Shown in pieces: positions 12,989-27,208 of a stretch of DNA of 64,000 bases; the first letter of the stretch is position 1, and each line of letters opens with the position of its first letter. The notes below the pieces were generated by a model. That model did not search any database, was not told the origin of the DNA, and worked only from the letters and a program-made list of their open reading frames with translations. The stretch comes from Hyperoplus lanceolatus. Taxonomy: Eukaryota > Chordata > Actinopteri > Uranoscopiformes > Ammodytidae. The stretch is taken from NCBI GenBank assembly GCA_026929865.2, contig CM049416.1, positions 8,538,501 through 8,602,500 of the forward strand, written 5' to 3'. The position numbers were made by a program, and so were the translations under genes.

Positions 12989-13321
12989 TGCGTGCGTGCG
13001 TGCCTGGGTGCTAATAATATGTACATAGTCTGTCCAAGGATATAAAGATTTCTTTTAATCTTTAAATTGCACTCCTGAAAAAACTGTTTAACATATAAAA
13101 TATCAAAGCAGTTTGAAAATGTAATATTTATTCCACATCTCGGTTGGAATTTACCATAAAGATCCTAGATATATGTCCTGCAGGACTTGACTGTGGAGTC
13201 AGGTCGTTAAGGAGATTCATCTCATCTGGTCTGATTGAACACTGATGTACTTAAGTCAGTGGCAGTCACTCTGGCTGATTTGTTTGGTTGTGCCTGCTTT
13301 CATGCAACACATGGGCTTAGT

Positions 13322-14436
13322 CAATAGGCTCGTTCGACCTAACTTTCAGCTCGTCTGGAAAGTAGACGAGAGTAGCCGAGTGCAGTCGGGGGAGTGACGA
13401 AAATGCCTGACTGAAGCCGGACGCTCCGAGTCGAAGTAGCGTCCTTGTTGCATGCAGTTCGTTTTCTAGTTTTATTTTGAAGGCCTATTAGAAACATATT
13501 CGCAGGAGAGTCACACATGCTACAACCGATTAGAAGCAGAACACAACACAAAGACGAGTAAACACTTTAAAAGCGAGGGGCATTTTCAAAACAAGAAACG
13601 AGATATAAGCTAATATCCCCATTCCCCACACATCTTTATCTTTCTTGTTACTTTACTAGAACACCTACTTTTAAGTGATAAAGAATAATTTACAAGAATA
13701 ATTTACAAATCCAAATAAAGGAGGTTTAGTATTTCTCCCTTCACATAACGAATATGATCGGCCTAAATAAAGAAGGTCTAAGAAAAGATCCCTTATTATT
13801 ATTGTAGAATGGATATGATGAACTGTATTATGATGTGTAACAAACAAACTACTTGTTGTAGTTTTTGCTTTGCGCACTACATGTAAAATACAATTCCCAG
13901 ACCATTTAGATCACTTGAAATAAGCCTATGATTTAACTTAATGGTATAAAAATCACTTCACCAAGACTTATGTGACTCAGTTTGTGTTCACTTTTAAATA
14001 TACTATACAGGAGAGTTACACATCCAAATTATTTCTATGTCAAGGGTTCAGGGTTTAACCTGATTAAGACTTTCTGCTTAAATGCATATTGTGGCGGAAT
14101 GATTAAACATAAATAAAATCAAAAGAAGGATCGTAATTAATTTTGAGCGGGAGTCGACTTGCTAACCAATGGGGAAACCACAAAGGCACGGGTTTAAACC
14201 CCAAAGCGCTCAGCTCGCGTCAGCAGACGTTCACAGACATTTCGCCCCGCGCCCGTGGGGAGCAACTGCGCACTTGCTCCGTGTCTGTGTCCGTCTTGAT
14301 TCCGCGGACTTCAAAGCTCAAGCGCCGAGCCCGCCCCACGGGTGCAAGTGGGACAAAAGCTAACCATAATGCAGTGCTCAGCAAACGATCAAATCGCAGG
14401 CTTAGCAAGACGGCGACAGGTCGAACGAGCCTATTG
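13322..14436. mobile_element. Non-autonomous DNA transposon with perfect 19-bp terminal inverted repeats
   Basis: The left end CAATAGGCTCGTTCGACCT (13322-13340) is the exact reverse complement of the right end (14418-14436). The outermost CAATA/TATTG could include a short TA-containing target duplication. The 1.1-kb interior has no transposase: its open frames (70-102 residues) match no family I know. A GC-rich patch near 14230-14360 contrasts with the AT-rich middle. The superfamily is undetermined. Confidence 0.85.
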
Positions 14437-14471
14437 TTTCCACATTTCTAAGTAATCTAACTATATAATAG

Positions 14472-14473
<2 letters not shown>

Positions 14474-14510
<37 letters not shown>
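14474..14510. repeat. (GT)n microsatellite
   Basis: A short pure GT run starting about 38 bp beyond the right end of the 13322-14436 element. Confidence 0.95.
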
Positions 14511-14512
<2 letters not shown>

Positions 14513-15573
14513 AGACTCACTCCTATTCTAACCTCTCCCTGTCCCCTTACCCTAACCACCCAGCTGTGATACCTGAACCTAATTGCCCATTTCAGGAACA
14601 TAGGGCTGACCCCTACCTACCACACACACAACCTGCTATTTTTTTCCAAGATATAAGTATATCTTTTAGCTTCTTCCAGTGGGATTTCAGATTGACGGGA
14701 CACAAAGTCACTGCTCATGTATATATTGTGGTATATAGGTTTTCAGAAAAGCCCATGCACATAACAACTTTGCAAAGGCTGTGAAAGCAGGTCAGAATCA
14801 CAACAGCAGGCCCTCTCATCCTGCCACATACACCTTTTGGCTGTGTACAACGATGCCTATGACAGAGCTCACAGCCCAGAATAAACAATGCACCAGGTAA
14901 AAAAAATGAAGTGCACGTAAAATGTCAAACCATTCTTCCAGTGACAGACAGGCCTATACTTTTACCCGTGTCCTTGTAACCCAAAAAAAAAACTACCTTC
15001 AACTCGTTGCCAGGAATCCCTGCAGGGGAGAGCTGCCATTTGTGTTCCAATACAGTTGTGTTTACAGTGAGTTGGGTTTAGGATTGCAACTTTTCTTTTT
15101 TGGTTAGTTCATTTTGTTTTTTATTCCTTCTCTGTGCTGGTTTGTTTGCTTTGGCACTTTTCCTAAAGACACACCTTAGCTTCAATATCTGGCATTAAAA
15201 GATTGAAATAGTTAACTCTGTATAGCTAACTGTCATGTCACTCCCCTCCCCTATAAACCAACTTGAGGTATTTGGTGATGATCATACTCTCTTACAGCTA
15301 TACTCAGTTCTTATTCATCAAGTAGACACACCAAAGATCACTGCACGATCACCTCAGGTTATTGTGTTCTGCCACAGTCATCAGCTGAATGTATCATTTG
15401 AAGGATTCATAATACAGGGGAGTTTCAGATGAAGGTTTTTTTGCGCCCTGCACCCACTGGGGGTTTCCACAGGAAAAGGTGACGTGTCTTATTTATTCTG
15501 CACATAACCTGCGAGCCTCGGGTTGCTAAAAATAGCCTGAGTCCCTCAGGGGAAGAGGGGGAGAGAGACTGAT

Positions 15574-15611
15574 GGATGGAGGTATGGATGGATGGATGGA
15601 TGGATGGATTG
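15574..15611. repeat. (GGAT)n tetranucleotide repeat
   Basis: GGAT/GATG repeats with one GGAGGTAT interruption, followed by TTGATTGAGG. Confidence 0.85.
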
Positions 15612-15685
15612 ATTGAGGGGCGAAGAGTGGGGGAAAGGTGCTAATATCACTGTCAATCAAAGTCTAATGCAATGCAGGCAGAGAT

Positions 15686-15687
<2 letters not shown>

Positions 15688-15730
<43 letters not shown>
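15688..15730. repeat. (GA)n microsatellite
   Basis: A pure GA run of about 43 bp. Confidence 0.95.
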
Positions 15731-15734
<4 letters not shown>

Positions 15735-17639
15735 CTGCTCATTTACAGCCACAGACTAAAACACAGGCTACACCTGATGTAAGCAAAGAAAAAAAATAAT
15801 TTTTAACTCAATTATTTCTTCTAGTTTGTTGTGTCATTGTCCTCTTAAGTAGTAGTCATATTACATTTCAATTTGAATGCAATTCAAAAAAATAACAACT
15901 CAAGCAGACATTAGCACACCACTCGGCACTCAGATAATAACCTACTGTATTATTGGCTTAGGCTACTGTAAGGGAACCACAAAAAAATTATTCCTTGGCT
16001 TCCCTTTAATTGTTTAACCAAATGATTATGTGGTAATTAGTTGATAAAAAAGAAAAGGCCAGGCAAGGTTTTTTTCATCCCTCTAAGAAGACTTAATGCT
16101 CGAGTAAGTCTCTAATGAACACTGTGCTCGCTGTCTGTCAACCGGGCTTGTAATTATGTTTGCTTGTCACTTCCTTACACAGTCCCGTAGCTTAGCAACC
16201 TGCCACGGAGACAGAGCTAAAGTTGGATCTCATTTGAATATACCACGAGAAATTAAAGAAAAGGGAGAGGTGGTCGGTATAAGACTTGCACAGTTGCAAA
16301 TACCTTTTTTCAAAGTTACCAAATTCTTTCACACACTTGCCCCAGAGCGCCGTCATTATTTTACGGACAGCATGCTGGACGTGGTGATATGAATGTGGGT
16401 GTGTTGTATTGGCATAATTACTGTGTGCCATTATTAAGACAAAATACATGTTTTGGCGGCTCCACCCACTGCACTCCCACCAGCCCATTATAAATAGAAC
16501 AGCATTGTGTCTTGTGCTGCAACTGTTTTTCTTTCAAGTTGCTATGAGATGACACACAGGTCCATGTAGGCTGGTCCATTATGTCAGTTTTTGTGTTCTA
16601 AAATGATTTTTTTCCCCTCAGCATTAGCAATGTCTAAATGATATTTTTATTGTTGCTTAAGGCAGAGATGTGAGCAATATGCCAACTATTACACACATTT
16701 TTTTAAATTTCAAATCTCCAAGCTAGAGTGACAAACAGGGGCAAGCAGATGTTCAGAATGCCCCCTGCAGACTGCTTCATTAACAAGGCCCCTTTCTCAT
16801 TGATGCATTAAAGTAGGCTACATTAAAACACACTCTCATCCTGCACAATTTTAGCCTATACATCTATTCTTTCAAAATAGAAATGTGTAGCCTACATAGG
16901 CCTATTTCAACTTTGTTTTAATTAAATAATAGGCCTATTTGATTGTACATCTTCTATTTATATTCTTTGACTTGCCTTTATTTATGGTAGTTTATTTATT
17001 TTTTTTTTTTACCCTGCACATACTCACCCCACCACACACCACACACACCACCCATTCCTATGATACAATCAAATAATACTCCATCGACACCTTTAAATGA
17101 ATCCATTTTTACACGAGATAAATAGAGCAAATACACGTTGTCCATCAAGGGTTCCAAAGCTTCTTCCTTACTTTTTTCAAGGAACAGAAAATTTGTGAGA
17201 GGCGAAGTGGAGTGGAGAAAACACACTGTTTCAAATAAAAATTGAATAAAATTTAAAAATCCAATTTTTTTATTATTTGAACTATGTTTTTGACACGTTC
17301 CTGGTTTATGTGGCTGTCAGTCTGATCCAGAGACTGATTCAGATTTCAGTCCACCAGCATTGGTCAACCTTCAAAATGTCGGGATAGGCTACTAACCATT
17401 CCCATAATGATTTTCAATAGTGCCTTTGATTAGACCTTCCCTGCCTAGTACATTACCACGCACTGACTGACCAAATCTATTGTGACATGGACTCTCTGTT
17501 AGATATCTGTAGTCTCCAAATCCGCACTGTGGCGACACTGATGATGTCATCAGGGTCACCTTCTCTGACTTTAGAGACAGAAACCAGTTACTGTTTCCCC
17601 TCCCCCCCAGGTTGAAACCCTCTCTATAACAAGCAATCT

Positions 17640-18330
17640 GAGGCCCTGTTCTCACGGCAACACGAAACGGTGCAAACGCGGAAAAATTCCCGCAGTTGCA
17701 CTATATCATGTACATGAAAACAGTAAACGCAGGCATGAAACCGCAGGTTTTTGAGATCACGTCCCAGGGAGGATTTTTTGGAAAACACAACGGTTTTGGT
17801 TTCTTGTAAACACAAAAACCATTTCCCCTGGTAATGCTGACGCCACGGCTCCACCCTCACACATGCGCATTGCGTTTGGAGATAAATGGGCATGCGCCGT
17901 CTTTGTAGGTCCATGTGCGCCAGTTGGAAAACAACAACAACAATGGCGGATCACCGAGCTGTATTCGCTGTGCTGTTGCTGTTGCTGGATACTGCGCCAA
18001 AAAGGACGCCAAAATGTCCACATACTTAGACTGGCACGATTGCCATGTTTGTTGTTGTTTTTCACAGAGCTGAGAAAAAGAATCGTTCTTGCGCAGGCGC
18101 GCCTTTTTATTCAATTCTTACAGCCGACACCGGATGCACCGGAAATGCTATCTACTACTACCTTGTACCGCCAACTGCTGGCCTGACATGCTTACTACAT
18201 TGATTTCGTCCCGTTTCCTCCAAAAACATGTGTACGGGTGAAGATGTCAGATAAATTGTGTCTGAACGGGGTTTTTTTAAAAACCAAAAACGGGAAAACT
18301 GTCACATTTTCACCGTGAGAACGGGGCCTG
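17640..18330. mobile_element. DNA transposon with 17-bp terminal inverted repeats
   Basis: AGGCCCTGTTCTCACGG (17641-17657) pairs with the reverse complement AGGCCCCGTTCTCACGG at 18313-18329, with one mismatch. Taking one extra base at each end, AATCT flanks the element directly on both sides (17635-17639 and 18331-18335), a possible 5-bp target duplication. An expected 8-bp hAT duplication is not clean. The interior has CpG-containing blocks (gcaaacgcgg, gcgccgtc) but no intact transposase. Confidence 0.75.
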
Positions 18331-18811
18331 AATCTCATGTGTTATAATCGGTGTACTGTCCCTTTAATTGTTTTTTTTTTTTTTTTTACAAAAATAACAT
18401 TCCCATCAGCTTCAATGAGAATTTGAGAACTTTCATGCTAATTACCAAAAATGCTCAGCAGCTGGTAAACTAATATACTGAACGTGGTCAAAATGAGCAT
18501 ATGTTGTTCACACATATAACATGAAAAATAACCATCATATCATATCACATCACAACAAAATATCCCATGCCTTAACTGTTGCCACGGTGACACTTGCATA
18601 CGGCGCAGTCTGCTTCTCCCATCTGCTCCCTCACGTCCTCGCTCTGGGTTAAAACCATAGATAGTACAAGAATACTTTGTTGTTTACTGTAAGTCACTAT
18701 TGGCTTTCAAATATATAATTATAGATTAACATAATGACAGTTCGAGATAATGAAGTCGTGATCATAAGAAAGTTAGATATCTCCGGATCATGGGATAATT
18801 AAGAACTCTGG

Positions 18812-19621
<810 letters not shown>

Positions 19622-19836
19622 AGTGTATCTCCAAACATGTGATCATGGATACATGTGGGTTAACACGTGAACATGTGTGTGTAGGACGCTGACTTGATAC
19701 ACAGTGACGGGGGTTGGACCAAAGTGTCTGGTCTGTTAGAGAATCATCTGACAACAATGACATCGCCGCTGCCCTGCTGACGCCACACGCTCACATACAG
19801 TTTGCTGGGTATGTGTCATTATTCCTCCTGGCCCCT

Positions 19837-20181
19837 TAAAGATGCAGGGGCTGAAGAGTTTAACACTATAGGAAATGCAATCCATAATTTCTGAATAAAA
19901 TAGATGACATTCAAATGCACCTGTTGAGGATGATGAAGAAGTACAATAGCATCAATAACTCAATATATCTTCACCTCATCACTTGATGTTTTGGAAAGAC
20001 TTGAGGCAGTGGTGGACGATGCCATCTTTAGTAACTAGCTTCTTGTACTTTTGAGGCCACCGTAGCTACAGCACATTTTCAGATAGGGAGCTTGGTTAGC
20101 AAGGGAGCGTTGCAATGTAGAAACTCACCACTAGATGCCGCTAAATACTTACGATATTACACGCTGCACCTTTTTTAAGAA
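19837..20181 (-). mobile_element. MITE, reverse-strand relative of the 51417/51864 pair
   Basis: Read on the minus strand it begins TTAAAAAAGGTGCAGCGTGT, then carries CATTGCAACGCTCCC, GTAGCTACGGTGGCCTC and ACAAGAAGCTAG. These are recognisable relatives of TTAAAGGTGCAGTGTGTA, AATGCAACGCTCCC, AAGCTACAGTGGCCTTC and ACAAGAACAA in the 51.4-52.2 kb copies. It is more diverged and its far end (about 19837) is approximate. Confidence 0.65.
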
Positions 20182-21146
20182 GGAGAAAAAATCCGGTTTT
20201 CCTCATTTGAACAAAAATCCCTGAATTTAAATGTTTTGACAACATCAATGAATACACTTCCCATAGAGAAAACATATCACTTAAAAAACCGTGAGATGAT
20301 CATGTCTTCTTGTTAAAGAGCAGCACTTTCTCTGAGCTATTCTTACTCCCAGGACCCCCTGTGCTCACTGCAGAGGAGGCAGAGTGGGAGATGAAAAGGT
20401 CTCCGTAAAGACCGGCCACTGTAGGGGTGATAATAATGCCATGTGCCTTTTGCCTTTTGAAATAATGTAACTGATCATTAGAGGCGCCATATTGCTTTTC
20501 CCTCTAATTCAACTGAGAGAACTTGAAGACGATTGGCTATATAGCTACAATGTTAGGTTATCAGATAAGATGCTAATGCCAATTTCAACTTCTTTTGTCC
20601 AGGCATGTCACACATCATTTCCACAAGTCTCGTGTCGTCCGGCGTACTTTTAGATTTTAACAAGAAAGAAGTTAGCTAATTCTGTAGAAAGTTGTCATCA
20701 AGTTACTCCTAACTGATTTAGAAGTTCACATTTTTTTCGCAGGCTTCCAACTGCTTTAATTAGGGTAGTGGGAGATCTGCTACGGTGAAGGGTGAACTGC
20801 TGAATTGCTTTTAATGACATATCCGTGGACATTCCAGTGTATATAGTATTGTCTGCTAACTGCTAACAAAAAGAGTGTTTTTGTATTTATTTCAATTTAA
20901 ACCTGAACCGCCGTGGCAGAAATTATAATCACCTCTTTTGTAATGAGATTCTTACTGTGCTGTCCTATCATACCTTTAAAAATCCATCCCTCCCTCTTCT
21001 ACTCCATCCTTTCTCATCCTAATTATTTTGTTCTCACTGCTATGTAACCTCGGGGAAGGAAACTAACTCGAACGAACTGAAAAGCCATCCATCTCAGTGT
21101 CTTTTCTGTGTTGTCCCTTTTCCTTGCCTTTTGGCTCCAGAACACC

Positions 21147-21415
21147 TTTTTTTTAACCTTTATTTATACAGGTAAATCCCATTGAGACTGAAGACTCTTT
21201 TGCAAGGGAGACCTGTTCCCATTTACACGTTACCATTCACACACACATTCATACACCGATAGCAGGCTAACTATCGACATTCACACGAGGCAAGATGGGT
21301 GAAGTGTCTTGCCCAAGGACACAACAACTATGACACAGGTGGCAGGGCGGGGATCGAACCTCCAACCCTTTGATCATCGGCCGACCCGCTCTACCACCTG
21401 AGCCACAGTCGCCCA
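21147..21415 (-). mobile_element. tRNA-derived SINE on the minus strand
   Basis: On the minus strand, reading from 21415, the head is GGGCGACTGTGGCTCAGGTG followed by GTAGAGCGGG (A-box-like), then GGAGGTTCGATCCCCGCCC (B-box-like). The body contains TGTCCTTGGGCAAGACACTT and ends in a run of A (T-run at 21147-21154 on the plus strand). The conserved TTGGGCAAGACACTT block is one I associate with the fish V-SINE type; that subfamily name is uncertain. No clean target duplication was seen. Confidence 0.75.
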
Positions 21416-23315
21416 TGTGCAGAAAACACAATAACAAATGGTTCTTTTCTTAAAGTTCTGGCTCATAATGAATTGCTCAGGCACTCCTACGCCTTGCACA
21501 AGTGAGAAAGTTTGGTGAGAAAAAAATGCTTTGGTGTGTGTGTGCAGTCACGTTATTGTGTTTTCTGCACGTACACACTCAAAAGAGACAGCGTAACGGA
21601 GACGAAGGGCAAAGAAAATATAACATCACAACAAATTAAAAAGCAGTTATTCTATTATGAGCACATCAGTAACAAAAGTACCTTCCATGTGACTGGTAAT
21701 TACTGCAGCACATTCTCTATTGAAGTTTAAAACTGACTAAACTTTTGAGCATGTACATGAGAACAATGGAGCTGGCTGTCTTGAGTTGTTGTCTAATTAG
21801 AAGTCAGAAGTTTAGTGATGATGTCTTCACTATTAAATGAATGCAGCGTTAGCATGCCTACTTCTGCCAATAACCCACTGAGCATTGGTTGTCCTTACCT
21901 GAATATACTGTTTGCATAGATAACATAGCTCACTAAGGGGCACAGTCATCTAACAAAGTCTCCAAGTATACCATTGCATTCACTCAGCTTTATGAAGTAT
22001 GTCCTAATTCATATAGATTGACTTATAATCACTCCACCAGGAAGAGAATAACAAGGGTCAAAGTCCTTCAACACTATTAGTGGTGTGTGGACCCGCTCAA
22101 AGGACCATCTTAACTTTACTTCTGTGTGTCCACAATAATAAAATATCACAAAGGGACCTTGAGAGCCACTTACCACCATGTCAATGCATAAATGATACAT
22201 TCCTATAAGACCATACGTTTCTCCAACAAAGGAAAGAGAGTGTGTGAGAGAGGGAGGGAGAGAGAGAAATAGATAGAGAGAGTAAGAGTCAGAGAAGTTA
22301 GTAAAAGCCAGACACGCGTCGCTGTATATTCCAAGCCATCCCCCACCCTGGACGCTATCTTACCGTATCCCCTCCACACCAGCTCTCCTGAGTGCCTGAA
22401 TAGTGTAATCAACGTTTGTATAATCCTCCCAGTTAGATATTTTAATAAAGTCTCTCCTGTGCGCTGGCCCCACACTGCTACATGTAATTACAATCTGCTA
22501 GTTATTTGGGTTGGGCGGAGAGCAATCATCATGCCACTGCTACTTTTTTGCTTCTCCCAATTGGACTTCCACTCATAGTGAAGCTGACTGCTATAAATAC
22601 TATGAGCAACAGAGCAATGGGTTCACCTGTATTATCATCATTATGTACAGTAGGACGTCTGATCCTGGCCAGCATATTTGGAAGAATGGGTTTTTCTTCT
22701 TTGTTTGTCTTTGCTGTAATTTCATTTGTTTTGAAAGAACTGGCATTTGGTATGTTTGTTGTATACTGAAACAAAGCTGTCTTGAAGGCTGGCTCTGGAC
22801 TAAGCCTGTCTTACACTGCTCTAAAAGCAGGATTTAAAGGTTTGATTCACTTGCTTCATGTTACTGTATTCTGCTCTGCTCATAGGAATATCAGGCTTTG
22901 TCTTATAGCTCCGCCTAGTGGCCATCTAATGTCAAGCAGTCTAAATGACCTACCCATAGATAGTACATAAACGTACACATACCTTACATTCCTTAATACA
23001 ATAGTTAATATATCCTCCTCATTATGTGGAGGCCATACAAAGCCACATCTTTAGTTTTTTCTGTGGAGATACTGTTTCTTCATGCTAAAGTACACCTGAG
23101 CCTATCAAATAAATACAATACCCATTTAAATGTCTTAATAGCATCAGTTGCAGTCCATTTATACAAATGTCATGTGCATAAACACACATTTCCCATGAAC
23201 TTTGCTATACATTTGTTTAAAAAAAAACACTTTCTTCTACTACTTGTGGTACACATATTCATCAACCATGCTCTCTACATAAACTTAGCTTGAGACTTGA
23301 TGTTGCAACAGTCAT

Positions 23316-23321
23316 TTTATT
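23316..23321 (-). terminator. Candidate ALG10 polyadenylation signal
   Basis: TTTATT on the plus strand is AATAAA on the minus strand. It lies about 1.4 kb downstream of the ALG10 stop codon and would end the 3' UTR near 23295-23305. Other TTTATT motifs exist closer to the stop, so the site used is an inference. Confidence 0.4.
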
Positions 23322-24701
23322 GAAATGTCTTTAACATGATTGTATGAACATAGGGAGCAACATACAGCTGGATGGATATTAAGCGTGGGACAAAAGCAAT
23401 ACACATATAACATACATAGTAGAAATGGACTCCTGCTGTAATGTCACTGTATGTAATCTTATGAATTTACATAGACAAATGGCTGCAAAAATAAAAACAC
23501 ACACACAAACACATTAGGCACAATGAAAATAGCCAACAGACAGGGACACACACAGAAGGTATCGAATTCATTTAAACCACTATGTGCCAAACAGTAAACC
23601 TAATGACAAAAAACATCAACAACACAACAAAGGACACCTCTAGTGGATTTGTATGGCTTGACCAAAAAAAGATAGAAAACATATGTACAAATCTAATGTC
23701 GTCCCATAATTATAAATTGGTCTGTGGGTCAAAAGTGTCCCATCAATAAGCGCCCTCCCCCCCAAAAAAAAGATCTTCCTCAATAGCAAAACATCCCAGA
23801 CAGTTTAAAATATCTGCAGTTTACAATATGGCTGTGGTTGTTTTTGGTCTCTTTAAATCATATTTACATCTCAAGTCAGCAGTTTATTTCACCAAAAGTT
23901 TAATTAACAGAACTGCGTACTGTATTTACATGTACAAAAACAGTCTGCCGTAAGAAAAGCACACCCAGCCCCCGTCGACCTGCAGCAAATGTCAAAATGA
24001 CACAATGGATCAACTTTTCAAAACTCAAATCTTTTAGTCTATGTACAGTAGAAACACACTTAGTCAATCCTCATCAAAACACACCTTTGTAATTCAGAAC
24101 CATTTGACCAACACTGTGCCGTCTAACACAAAAGAATTGTATATATATTTTTTAATATTATTCATTTTATATTTAATCAAAGCAGAAGTCATATTTTCTG
24201 TTAATTTAAATGTTACATTGCTCTTTATTCATACGGCAATCACTTATACAGTTTGCACGAATAGGTGTTGCCGTATGTATGAGGGAGTGGCCTGATAACT
24301 GCAGGAGGTTAGCTAAAATGATCCAACCGCTAATTTCTACTTTAAATAACTAATTGTGAGCCGATTCACAGTCAAATGTGCAGTCTTGCTGTGGGTTTTG
24401 CAGCCTTTGTCACTGGAAACAACATCTCAGCATGACATTAGCTGAATAAACAAGAACGCTTTCTGATTTCCACCGGTCACTTTAAGACTAGCAATACAGA
24501 TTCCCAGTGTTAAGCTATTGCAATCCAGCAACACAAACCCAACCATCATTTGGTTACACTGTACAAACACAGTGAACATATGAACCATTTTTGTCTGTCA
24601 CTGAGTTGCAACAGAGATTTTTCTATACTGTGGTTCTCTGGAAAGCAGTGCTGAAGGACACCTTATTTCTTAGTCCTGTTGGAGTATGTTGTCTCTTTCG
24701 T

Positions 24702-27208
24702 TCACCACATGAACCTCTGTGTGGCCGTGTTGTCCGGCCATTGGAAGGTCTTAGCGATGAAGATATAAATGGTGGCTGCATTGACCACCGTGTAGAGCAC
24801 AAACTCTCCTATGAGCCTGGGCAGAGAGGGCATGGGCATGTGCAGGCGGTACATCAGGTAGGGGACGATGAAATACCTGAACTCAAGCAGCTTCTGGGGC
24901 ACTGTGGCCGCCAGGAGGCACGCCAAGAACGCCAGAGTCCAGAAGAGCGAACGGGACTTGAACGCATCCAGGAAATTCCAGCCGGCAAACACATAGGCGG
25001 GGACTAGAAGGAACCGCGCCAGCTCGTGCCTCTGGAAAAGCCTATTCCACACGTAGAAGGGGAAATGGCGGTTATCTGCTAGGAGGTACTTGTGGACAAA
25101 CGTGAACTTCCACACTAGGAACACGGAAACGCCTGCCACAAACAGGAAAAACAGGGGCTGCTTTTTCAGGGCCTTGAGGAAGTGGAGGACTCGGTAGTAA
25201 CAAAGTGAGACTGGTAGGGAGAAGAAGAGAGAGAATGAGAAGAAATAGAAGAGCTGGGGGAAGTTGAGACATGCTTCGTGGCTCGTTCTGTCCCCAACCA
25301 CTATCCCGTCATTCACCAGGATAAACAACAAGAAACCTACGCCTACTACAGCATAAGGCCAGGCCACCATTAGAACTGCCTTCACGTGGTTAGGTGAAGT
25401 GAGGAACTCCAGCGTGAACAGCACTATTTTCTTCGCTCCGTAGAATGACAGAGGGACCTGGGAAGGGGGCAGCTTTTCATCCCTCTTCTTGCTATGCTCG
25501 GTCCTCCAGGTCTCGTCCATTTTGGAGGCCACCAGTGTTGCGGCGCAGAAGGCCACCCATATGATGTTGGTCTGCCGGAAGAGCACGGAGCACACGCCGA
25601 GCAGCGCCGAGGCCTTGTGGCAGCCGTACAGCATCATGAGGTAGGCGAACAGGGTGAAGAAAGTAGATCCGGCGTCGGTGTAGTAAAGGAAGTTGAAGAA
25701 GTAGAGCACGGGGAAGGTGGAGAGGGACAGCGCGGAGAGGATGCGGCGGGAGGTGGTTTGTGTCTGGAAGAGAGAGAGAGAGGAAACAGGGATGTAAGAA
25801 GACAAGAAAATAGAACTTCCTCACATATTGGAACACTTAGGCCATGCCCAGACGTACGCAGGTCATTTGGCAAAAAGTATCTTTTTCTGTGCAGTTTGGT
25901 TAGCCATCTCACAAACCTTACAACCGGACACTAAAACCAGAACGGTGTATTTCTGTATTTGTGTACAATCCCGTACAACCTCGCTCAAGAAGACGCATGC
26001 CCACAATGTATTTATATGATATTTGACGTGACACGTATTGCCACCTACTGGCCTGGCATGATTACGTCAGCATTTGTAATGGTGTTTTGCGTTGTCATGT
26101 GTATGGAAGGATACTCTTAAACACCTCTGGGAACTATTTTTTTTACGAAAACGATTACATTTGATCAACTCACCTGAGGACTAACTAAAAATATGAATGA
26201 GGGAAATAATTTTTGTAATATGTGTATTGCTTTGACAATACTGTTTCACTACAATAGTGGTGCCAGTAAAGCTTTTTTGAATTGAATTGAAAACAAATCT
26301 CTAATAAAACACTGGTGATTGAGTATCTCCACCATCTTTGTAATACCTTCTCCTTGGGGTGCAGTTTACAGATGATCAGATACAGAACGTAAAGGATGCC
26401 GCAGTTGAACAGCAGGTTGACAAAGCGCAGCATGGCCACGGAGCAGACCACATCTCCAGTCAAGTCTGCCAGCCACACTATGGGCTTGATGACTCCCACA
26501 GAGGCCAGGTAGAGGCCGGGGAGAGTGGTTATCATCGGGTCCCACTGCACAGGGGAAGAAAAGCATGTTAAAGCACCAACAGATCTGACAAGAAGATAAG
26601 CGCACGTTATGAAAAGGGAAATACAAAGTGGCTGTACATTTTGTTAAGAAACTGACAAAAGCATTTACGTTACATCTTACAAATTTACAAAGTATATATT
26701 GCTTTTTAACATTCATTGCTCTGTATATGTGAATGTTGTAAATGCACCATGTTTCTTTTCTAAAGAGGAAAATACCTTTAGTATAGCCCGGAAAAAAACT
26801 ATGATGATGATGATCTTTTAATCTCCACTTTGCTCATTGCTTTGTACATGATAACGCTAGCCTGCATGTAAGCCACAATACGTTTAGACTTATAAATCCA
26901 CGCAAAAGCCCCTTCTATATGTCCCAACTGGAGATTAACAGATGGTCAAGCTGCCGCGGAATGTTAAAAGCTACCCTTAATCCGCTGCAATGGCAAAGAC
27001 ACACTCGCTGTTGGGAAAATAAAATAAAACAAAATAACAATACCTCGGTGAATCTTCCATGGCAGTATTTCTGAGCCTGCGGGACGTGAAAGATCTCGTC
27101 CATGTAGGGCGTCCTCTGCTCCCGGGTCACTCTGGAGAACAGCAGGCAGGAGATGAGGAAGTTGGTGCTGCACAGGGCGGTGAAGATGTAGCCTTCGAAT
27201 TTCTCCAT
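24702..27208 (-). CDS. alg10: ALG10, dolichyl-P-Glc:Glc2Man9GlcNAc2-PP-dolichol alpha-1,2-glucosyltransferase
   Basis: It adds the third, terminal glucose to the lipid-linked N-glycan precursor in the ER lumen, the last step before transfer by oligosaccharyltransferase. Three coding exons join in phase 0: 27044-27208, 26347-26544 and 24702-25763, giving 474 residues (human about 473). The start MEKFEGYIFTALCSTNFLIS opens the first membrane segment. The family motifs PYMDEIFHVPQAQ, WDPMITTLPGLY, MLRFVNLLF, LYFFNFLYYTDAGS, FRQTNIIW, GDRTSHEACLNFPQLFYFFS, HKYLLADNRH, VPQKLLEFRYF and the terminal RFMW are all present, with about a dozen hydrophobic segments. Three quarters of the protein lies in the last exon. 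All four splice sites are GT-AG. Its start faces TPRKB head to head, 510 bp away. Plus-strand frames across the last exon are shadows. Confidence 0.97.
25764..26346 (-). other. ALG10 intron 2 with a probable transposon fragment
   Basis: This 583-bp intron lies between CAG/ACA and AAG/GTATT boundaries. The stretch about 25842-26140 (ggccatgcccagacgtacgc... to cacctctgggaa) resembles fragments of fish DNA elements that carry CpG-rich ends. I could not pair its termini, so no formal element is called. Confidence 0.5.

Noticed and set aside
14143-14451. 102-residue frame in a GC-rich patch
   Set aside because: It is contained almost entirely in the 13322-14436 transposon and runs into its right inverted repeat.
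17757-18186. 85-107-residue frames on both strands
   Set aside because: They lie within the 17640-18330 transposon, and the poly-Gln/poly-Cys segments come from CAACAACAA-type repeats.
24591-25934. Plus-strand frames of 138 and 146 residues over ALG10
   Set aside because: They are antisense to the well-supported ALG10 exon 3 and match no family.
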